DNA from: Cytophagaceae bacterium
GTDB lineage: Bacteria > Bacteroidota > Bacteroidia > Cytophagales > Flexibacteraceae
Assembly (NCBI GenBank): GCA_947464365.1
Contig: CANHWS010000066.1
Span: 1-13,638 of the forward strand
Direction of reading: 5' to 3'
Length of the DNA: 13,638 bases
Shown: one piece after another, positions 6,749-11,227 of the stretch
Layout: each line of letters begins with the position of its first letter
Numbering within the stretch: position 1 is the stretch's first letter
The notes under the pieces: model-generated
The model's input: the letters and a program-made list of their open reading frames with translations, nothing else
The model's database searches: none
Told to the model about the DNA's origin: nothing
Position numbers and translations under genes: made by a program

Positions 6749-7138
6749 ATGGACAAGACTTGGTTACCGATAGCGGCCCTGTTGGGCGCTTTGACAGTTG
6801 GCATTGGTGCCTTTGGGGCACATGGACTAAAGGCAACTTTGGCCACCACAGGCAGAGCTGACACCTTCGAGACTGCCAACCGTTACCAGATGTACCACGT
6901 CTTGGCCCTGGTGCTAGTTGCCCTTATTGCGCGTACTTATCCTGAGCCGAGCGTTCAGGTTTGGCTAGGCCGTGCGGCTTGGGCATTTGTGGTCGGCATG
7001 GTGTTCTTCAGCGGATCGTTATACACTTTAGCCCTAACCAACTATACCAAGCTAGGCGCCGTTGCTCCCATCGGTGGGCTAGGATTTATCTTGGGCTGGG
7101 TTTTCGTCGCGATGAGCATCTGGACCCTGAACAAATAG
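6749..7138 (+). CDS. DUF423 family small membrane protein
   Basis: A 129-residue integral membrane protein of the DUF423 (YgdD-like) family. The characteristic N-terminal stretch with GALTVGIGAFGAHGL is present, then ETANRYQMYHVLALV, a SGSLYTLAL segment and a Gly-rich APIGGLGFILGW segment. Four hydrophobic helices can be seen at about residues 6-26, 47-63, 74-95 and 101-125, so it should sit in the inner membrane. The family has no settled biochemical function that I know of. ATG 6749 is the only sensible start and lies only 5 nt after a TATCTTTG promoter box. It converges with the DUF1573 gene, with 7 nt between the stop codons and no terminator seen between them. Confidence 0.9.
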   Translation: MDKTWLPIAALLGALTVGIGAFGAHGLKATLATTGRADTFETANRYQMYHVLALVLVALIARTYPEPSVQVWLGRAAWAFVVGMVFFSGSLYTLALTNYTKLGAVAPIGGLGFILGWVFVAMSIWTLNK

Positions 7139-7145
7139 GCACGAG

Positions 7146-7664
7146 CTACTTAGCGGTTTCTGTTTTAGTGTCAGCCGGTAGGACCACGCCACTGAGGGTG
7201 AGTTGCTCCTCGGTTTTTTCGGCATTGCTGATGACAGTTATGATTTTGTTCTGCCGCCCCATTTTGCCCGCGCTATTAAAACTGACCGTGATTTTGCTGG
7301 TTTCCTTTGGTGCCAAAGGTCTGCGGCTCCATTCCGTGGCCGTACAACCACAAGTGGTCTGCACGTTGCTAATTACCAGGGGGGCATCACCGGTATTGGT
7401 GAAGCTGTAAGTGGTCGTTGTTTTTTCGCCTTGTTTAAGCTGACCAAAGTCAAAGGTTTTGGCATCCCAGCTAATGACAGGCAGCGGCATTGGTACGGTA
7501 GTCGTGCTTTCGGTGGCAGGTTTATGTTTCCGACTTTGTGCCTGCGCCAGTCCTGATGTCAGCAGGAGGCAGGGGAGCAACAATACCAGACCTAGCCAAA
7601 GCGGCCGGAGTAGCGCTGTTTGGCGATTTTGATAATTCGACTTGATCGCTAGGTTCGTGTTCAT
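7146..7664 (-). CDS. DUF1573 domain secreted protein
   Basis: A 172-residue protein with an N-terminal signal peptide (hydrophobic core about residues 20-40, likely cleavage after AQAQ near residue 44) and one DUF1573 domain, a beta-sandwich common in Bacteroidota envelope proteins. Diagnostic stretches are FDFGQLKQGE, YSFTNTGDAPLVISNV and TTCGCTATEW, followed by AGKMGRQNKIITVISN. The conserved TTCGCT Cys pair is present. The domain resembles ASPM/SPD-2/Hydin and pilus-chaperone folds, but its function is not established. The ATG at 7664 is directly preceded by TTTGCACC, which looks like a promoter -7 element and implies a nearly leaderless transcript; a second copy lies 34 nt further upstream. 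The 3' end faces the DUF423 gene at 7 nt. Confidence 0.88.
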   Translation of the reverse strand: MNTNLAIKSNYQNRQTALLRPLWLGLVLLLPCLLLTSGLAQAQSRKHKPATESTTTVPMPLPVISWDAKTFDFGQLKQGEKTTTTYSFTNTGDAPLVISNVQTTCGCTATEWSRRPLAPKETSKITVSFNSAGKMGRQNKIITVISNAEKTEEQLTLSGVVLPADTKTETAK

Positions 7665-7709
7665 GGTGCAAATTTCGTTAATTCTGATGCATACCTAGGT
7701 GCAAAATAA
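7665..7709 (-). promoter_or_regulatory. Two TTTGCACC elements before the DUF1573 gene
   Basis: On the minus strand TTTGCACC (7672-7665) abuts the ATG, and TATTTTGCACC lies at 7709-7699. TTTGC is the core of the Bacteroidota -7 box (TAnnTTTGC). The same GGTGCAAA octamer occurs in two other intergenic regions (2349 and 4271). No convincing -33 TTTG at standard spacing was found for either copy. Confidence 0.3.
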
Positions 7710-7773
7710 GGACCAGAATCTTGACCAGTAGCCCACTAACAACCAAATCAAGAAACCTAACAAACGGGTCAAA

Positions 7774-7818
7774 GCTGGTTGATGCCAATTTTTGCCTTAC
7801 CTTTTGGCTGGCTGACAG
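7774..7818 (+). repeat. Degenerate intergenic repeat, copy 2
   Basis: This is the second copy of the element at 1530-1580. GCTGGTTGATGCC (7774-7786) is identical, a T-rich middle follows, and CTGACAG lies at 7812-7818. It lies between the divergent DUF1573 and DUF3575 genes, about 90-135 nt from each start. Confidence 0.4.
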
Positions 7819-7908
7819 TTTACTTTTGAGGTCAAGACCGTATTCACAAGCACCCTAGGGCAAATACCACACTCCTATTCCCATCTAACCTATACCTGAA
7901 TCCCACCT

Positions 7909-8745
7909 ATGAGAAGCACTTCAAGATATTTCCCATTTTTTGGTACGCAATCACGCTATGCCCTATCCTTGATAGTCCTGACCACGTTGTTCGGATCATT
8001 CGGCACCCATGGGCAAGGTCTTGATAACTACCTCGAGGACGTGGCCGGGGGACCAACCCCGCAATTTGGCCAAGGCCTCCCAGCGCTCGATGTCTTGAGC
8101 AGCCCAGCCACCTTGGCGCAATCGTTCGGCCTGCCGACGGCATCTTACACTGGTTTGGTTGGCGAAGACAAGCATACGTTTCAATCTGCCAGTACAATGC
8201 CGACCGGGCTAAACCCAACCGAGGAACCAAACGCTAAACCCAAAGGTCGGGTGCGGAAAACCTCCATTTTTGACATCAACAAACCAAACAAACACTTCAA
8301 TATCAAGATCAACCTGCTTGATATTCCGTTTGGGTTGTTTTCGATCATGCCCGAGGTGCAGTTGGCTAAAAAGCACACAATTACGTTCAACCTGTTTTTT
8401 GGCAAACGGAAACGGGATGACATCACTTATGAGGTTTTTAGTTTTGCGCCGGAATACCGCAAATACATCTGGAAGGACTCGCGTGGCGTATTCCATGGTG
8501 GCTATATGGGTGGCTATGTAAGGTACCGGAACGAGCAGACCAACAACAACAAATACAACCAACTCGGTGCAGGAGGCGTTGTCGGTTTGCAAGTCATCAT
8601 CAAAGACCTGATCACGATCGACAACTTCATAGGTGCTGGTTATTACTTTATTTCAAGTGCCTCAGGTCCGACCCAAGCGTTACAAGGAGCACCAGGCCGT
8701 GGCGATATTCGGTTTGGTGTTGCATTGGGGCTTTGCCCCGAGTAA
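7909..8745 (+). CDS. DUF3575-like outer-membrane protein
   Basis: A 278-residue secreted protein. Residues ~17-35 form a signal peptide core that ends near FGTHGQ. Residues ~36-125 are low in recognisable motifs and rich in Pro, Gly and Thr, probably a flexible region. From ~129 the chain reads HFNIKINLLDIPFGLFSIMPEVQLAKKHTI and then alternates polar and hydrophobic residues, which resembles the DUF3575 beta-barrel of Bacteroidota (N-G-L-F-S-x-x-x-E pattern near the start of the barrel, then YRKYI, GYMGGYVRY and GAGGVVGLQ). Such proteins are predicted 8-stranded outer-membrane barrels of unknown role. The C-terminus is odd: it ends GVALGLCPE instead of the usual aromatic residue (often GYRF or similar). 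No strong promoter is seen upstream. The family call is moderate. Confidence 0.7.
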   Translation: MRSTSRYFPFFGTQSRYALSLIVLTTLFGSFGTHGQGLDNYLEDVAGGPTPQFGQGLPALDVLSSPATLAQSFGLPTASYTGLVGEDKHTFQSASTMPTGLNPTEEPNAKPKGRVRKTSIFDINKPNKHFNIKINLLDIPFGLFSIMPEVQLAKKHTITFNLFFGKRKRDDITYEVFSFAPEYRKYIWKDSRGVFHGGYMGGYVRYRNEQTNNNKYNQLGAGGVVGLQVIIKDLITIDNFIGAGYYFISSASGPTQALQGAPGRGDIRFGVALGLCPE

Positions 8746-8818
8746 TGATTGTGGCCGTGGCCAAAAGCGCTTTGTCTGGGCAGGGATCACCGTAGTAGGG
8801 TTAAGGTCTGTTCGGGAT

Positions 8819-8826
8819 TATCTTTG
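8819..8826 (+). promoter_or_regulatory. -7 promoter box of the second NeuD-like gene
   Basis: TATCTTTG exactly matches TAnnTTTG. A start site near 8832 would give a leader of about 48 nt containing the hairpin at 8841-8860. No good -33 TTTG is seen at 20 nt spacing. Confidence 0.4.
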
Positions 8827-8840
8827 TGCGATCGTGCTTT

Positions 8841-8860
8841 GGGTAGGCTATTGCCTATCC
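8841..8860 (+). promoter_or_regulatory. Leader hairpin before the second NeuD-like gene
   Basis: GGGTAGGC (8841-8848) pairs with GCCTATCC (8853-8860) across a TATT loop, 8 bp with one G-T wobble. Flanking CTT and AAG can extend the stem past a small mismatch. It ends 19 nt before the ATG at 8880, where it could affect translation or mRNA stability. No T tract follows, so it is not a terminator. Confidence 0.4.
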
Positions 8861-8879
8861 ACAAGCCGAAAATCAGAAT

Positions 8880-9512
8880 ATGGAAAACCCAGTAATCATC
8901 TTTGGGGCCGGAGCCCTTGGCCGATTGGCCCTCGAGATCTTTGTCGCAAACGAAATCGTCGTCTATGGATTTTTGGACGATGACGCCAGCCTACACGGAC
9001 AGGAGTTTGACAACGTACCTGTGCTTGGCGCCACCGATGACGAAAAGTACCTCAAGCTCATCGGCAAAAAGTGTGAGGCCTTCGTCGCCACTGACGATAT
9101 GGCCCTGCGCCGCAGCCTGACTGGTTTCTTGATCGAGGGGCGCAAAATCATGCCTTGTAATGCCTTGCACCCAACAGCCTCGATTGCAGCATCAGCCATC
9201 ATCGCGAACGGGACACTTTTTGGACCAAAAGCTGTGGTTTCGGCTGGGGCAAACGTTGGCAACCATTGCATGCTCCATGCTGGTGCCTTGGTAGACTACG
9301 AAGCAACCCTAGGAGACCTCGTACAAGTACGTGCTGGTGCCATCATCGGCAACGGGGCCACCATCGGTGCTGAGGCCTTTATCGGCCAAGGAGCCATCAT
9401 CGTGCCTGGCATCAAGATTGGGCGAGGCGCTAGGGTCGGTGCGGGTTCTGTTGTTGTACAAGATGTACCTGACAAACAAACCGTCTTTGGCAACCCTGCT
9501 GTTAAGGTATAG
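8880..9512 (+). CDS. NeuD/PglD-like hexapeptide-repeat protein lacking catalytic histidines
   Basis: A 210-residue protein with the same two-part layout as the product of 729-1361. The N-terminal Rossmann-like domain has IIFGAGALGR and GFLDDD; the left-handed beta-helix runs from about residue 98 to 195, ending in VFGNPAVKV. The hexapeptide repeats align without gaps to those of the other protein. At the catalytic repeat this protein has LVDYEA, so Tyr140-Glu141 replaces His-Asp. In the repeat two further on it has QVRAGA, so Gln149 replaces the second His (FSHV in PglD). Both histidines used by PglD are therefore missing, and it may be inactive as a classical acyltransferase, use other residues, or act as a partner subunit. 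The ATG at 8880 fits the domain start, and a hairpin leader precedes it. The fold call is firm; the activity is doubtful. Confidence 0.83.
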   Translation: MENPVIIFGAGALGRLALEIFVANEIVVYGFLDDDASLHGQEFDNVPVLGATDDEKYLKLIGKKCEAFVATDDMALRRSLTGFLIEGRKIMPCNALHPTASIAASAIIANGTLFGPKAVVSAGANVGNHCMLHAGALVDYEATLGDLVQVRAGAIIGNGATIGAEAFIGQGAIIVPGIKIGRGARVGAGSVVVQDVPDKQTVFGNPAVKV

Positions 9513-9603
9513 GTCTCAACACGATGCTAAATGCCTTGTTCTTGGCGCAGGCAACCAATCCCCACAAACCCATCTACTTCCCTCCATCCGTTGACGCTTG
9601 CGC

Positions 9604-11124
9604 ATGGCAATAGCTCCGAAGGCCATCTTATCCAAGTCCAGCTACCTACGTGGCGTCCAGTGCCTCAAGTCGCTCTATCTCTATAAGAACCACTACAACC
9701 TCCGCGAGGCCCCTTCGGTTCTCCAAAAGGCCTTATTCGACCGTGGGCACCAAGTAGGGCGCCTAGCACACCAATTGTTCCCGGGTGGTATTGACTGCAG
9801 CGTCGAGCATGGTTGGCAACAGAAGGAAGCGGTCGCCAAAACGGCCGACGCTATCCGGAATGGGCACAAAGTGATCTATGAGGCCGCCTTTATGTACAGT
9901 GGTGTGGTTGCCATCCTGGATATGCTGGTTCTGAAGCCAGACGGTTGGCATGCCTTTGAGGTCAAGAGCTCGGTCCACCTGAGTGCTGTGTTCTTTAAGG
10001 ATGCTGCCTTGCAGTATTACGTTATCAACAACACACTCGGTTTGCGGAGTTTCAACCTCGTGACGGTGGACAATACCTACAAACGAAAGGGCATCCTCAG
10101 CATCGAAAAGTTCTTCAAGCTGCACCCGATCACGGCAGACGTAAGGCGGAGGCAAGCAGAGGTCAAACGGCGAGTGGCCGAGCAGCTGACGATGTTGCAG
10201 GTCGGTGTTTTGCCCTCTGTTGAAGTTGGCAAACACTGTTTCCAGCCCTATCCATGCGACTTCATGAGTCAATGTTGGGCCACCATCGGTGCGGAGGAGA
10301 TTTTGCAAGTCAGTGGGCTGGGCATCGAGGCCAAACTTGCCCTTATAGACAAAGGCTATCGGCACCTGAGCGAGGTACCTGCCAATTTGCTGCCACATAA
10401 CGTATCACCACCGCAACCGACAGCTGGTGAGACCCTCAAGCTTCGATCAAAACTGCAGGATTGGCTCAAAGGATTGGCCTACCCGATCGTATTCTTTGAT
10501 ATTGAGTTTATCCAGTTGGTAGTGCCACAATACGAGGGCACCCACCCTTACGAAAGTATCCCCTTTATCCTCAGCACCCATCGGATAGAACATGAGGGAG
10601 CGCCAGCTGTGTCAGCCCTATCTATGTTGCAGCCTGGCGACCACCCTTACATCACGATGGCGGTGGCATTTGCCGACTTATGCAAAGGGGCACAGACGCT
10701 GTTAGCTTATGATGCTGCTGCGGAGCTCAAGACGATCTCGACAATGGCAGAATATGTCCAGGAAACCTCTTTGCCTCTACCCGTCCCCGCACCAGAACTA
10801 GCCTCAACCTTACTCCAGACCCGCCACTTGGTCAAGGACCTACGGCAACCTTTTGTCCAGGGCTGGATCAAGCTGCCTGAGCTGGGTGCCTCAAACTCGC
10901 TCAAGAAGGTGCTGCCGGCCCTCTGCCCAGGCGAAGGATTTGCAGACCTAGAGGTATCAGACGGCTTTGCCGCTGCCCGCCAATGCGAGATTATTTTCCA
11001 CCAGCCAGATGGGCTGGAGAAAGAAGAAGCCATCAGGAAACTGCAAGCCTATGCCGAACGAGACACTTGGGCCATGGTTTTGGTCTGGAAAGCCCTTGTC
11101 GATCGGGTTCAACTGGCTCAATAA
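9604..11124 (+). CDS. DUF2779 protein: Cas4-like nuclease plus DEDD exonuclease-like domain
   Basis: About 506 residues; ATG 9604 is preferred, and an in-frame TTG at 9598 would add two (residue numbers below count from the TTG). It begins LSKSSYLRGVQCLKSLYL, the usual DUF2779 opening. Residues ~15-230 look like a PD-(D/E)XK nuclease of the Cas4/RecB type: Glu95, Asp108 (ILDML) and Glu121-x-Lys123 (FEVKSS). Cys22, Cys214, Cys220 and Cys226 are placed to hold a 4Fe-4S cluster, as in Cas4 and AddB. Residues ~295-505 look like a DEDD 3'-5' exonuclease: Asp301/Glu303 (FFDIEF), AYDAAAE near 364, and the last Asp in YAERDTWAM. Members are widespread but uncharacterised; a DNA repair or defence role is plausible. 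No CRISPR array or cas gene is nearby. The gene is in the background base composition, so it is not an obvious recent import. Confidence 0.82.
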   Translation: MAIAPKAILSKSSYLRGVQCLKSLYLYKNHYNLREAPSVLQKALFDRGHQVGRLAHQLFPGGIDCSVEHGWQQKEAVAKTADAIRNGHKVIYEAAFMYSGVVAILDMLVLKPDGWHAFEVKSSVHLSAVFFKDAALQYYVINNTLGLRSFNLVTVDNTYKRKGILSIEKFFKLHPITADVRRRQAEVKRRVAEQLTMLQVGVLPSVEVGKHCFQPYPCDFMSQCWATIGAEEILQVSGLGIEAKLALIDKGYRHLSEVPANLLPHNVSPPQPTAGETLKLRSKLQDWLKGLAYPIVFFDIEFIQLVVPQYEGTHPYESIPFILSTHRIEHEGAPAVSALSMLQPGDHPYITMAVAFADLCKGAQTLLAYDAAAELKTISTMAEYVQETSLPLPVPAPELASTLLQTRHLVKDLRQPFVQGWIKLPELGASNSLKKVLPALCPGEGFADLEVSDGFAAARQCEIIFHQPDGLEKEEAIRKLQAYAERDTWAMVLVWKALVDRVQLAQ

Positions 11125-11196
11125 TCGCACTTAAGGGGTCTCTGGCGAGTACTGGTCGATAAATTAGGTTGGTTTCCAACTATAGGTATGTTATGT

Positions 11197-11204
11197 TAGT
11201 CTTG
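11197..11204 (+). promoter_or_regulatory. Possible -7 box of the CotH-family gene
   Basis: TAGTCTTG is one mismatch from TAnnTTTG, 23 nt before the ATG at 11228, with TTTC (11173-11176) at the -33 distance of 20 nt. A small inverted repeat GTTGG/CCAAC overlaps this -33 region (11168-11180). Weak evidence. Confidence 0.25.
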
Positions 11205-11227
11205 CGAATAGTTAACACTGACATAAT

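Noticed and set aside
8633..8983. 116-residue open frame over the 3' end of the DUF3575 gene and the start of the second NeuD-like gene
   Set aside because: It overlaps two convincing genes in another frame, and its translation is Arg/Trp/Gly-rich with no domain pattern; it looks like an out-of-frame shadow.
9763..10398. 211-residue minus-strand open frame inside the DUF2779 gene
   Set aside because: It is antisense to a gene with clear catalytic motifs, and it has no recognisable domain or start context.
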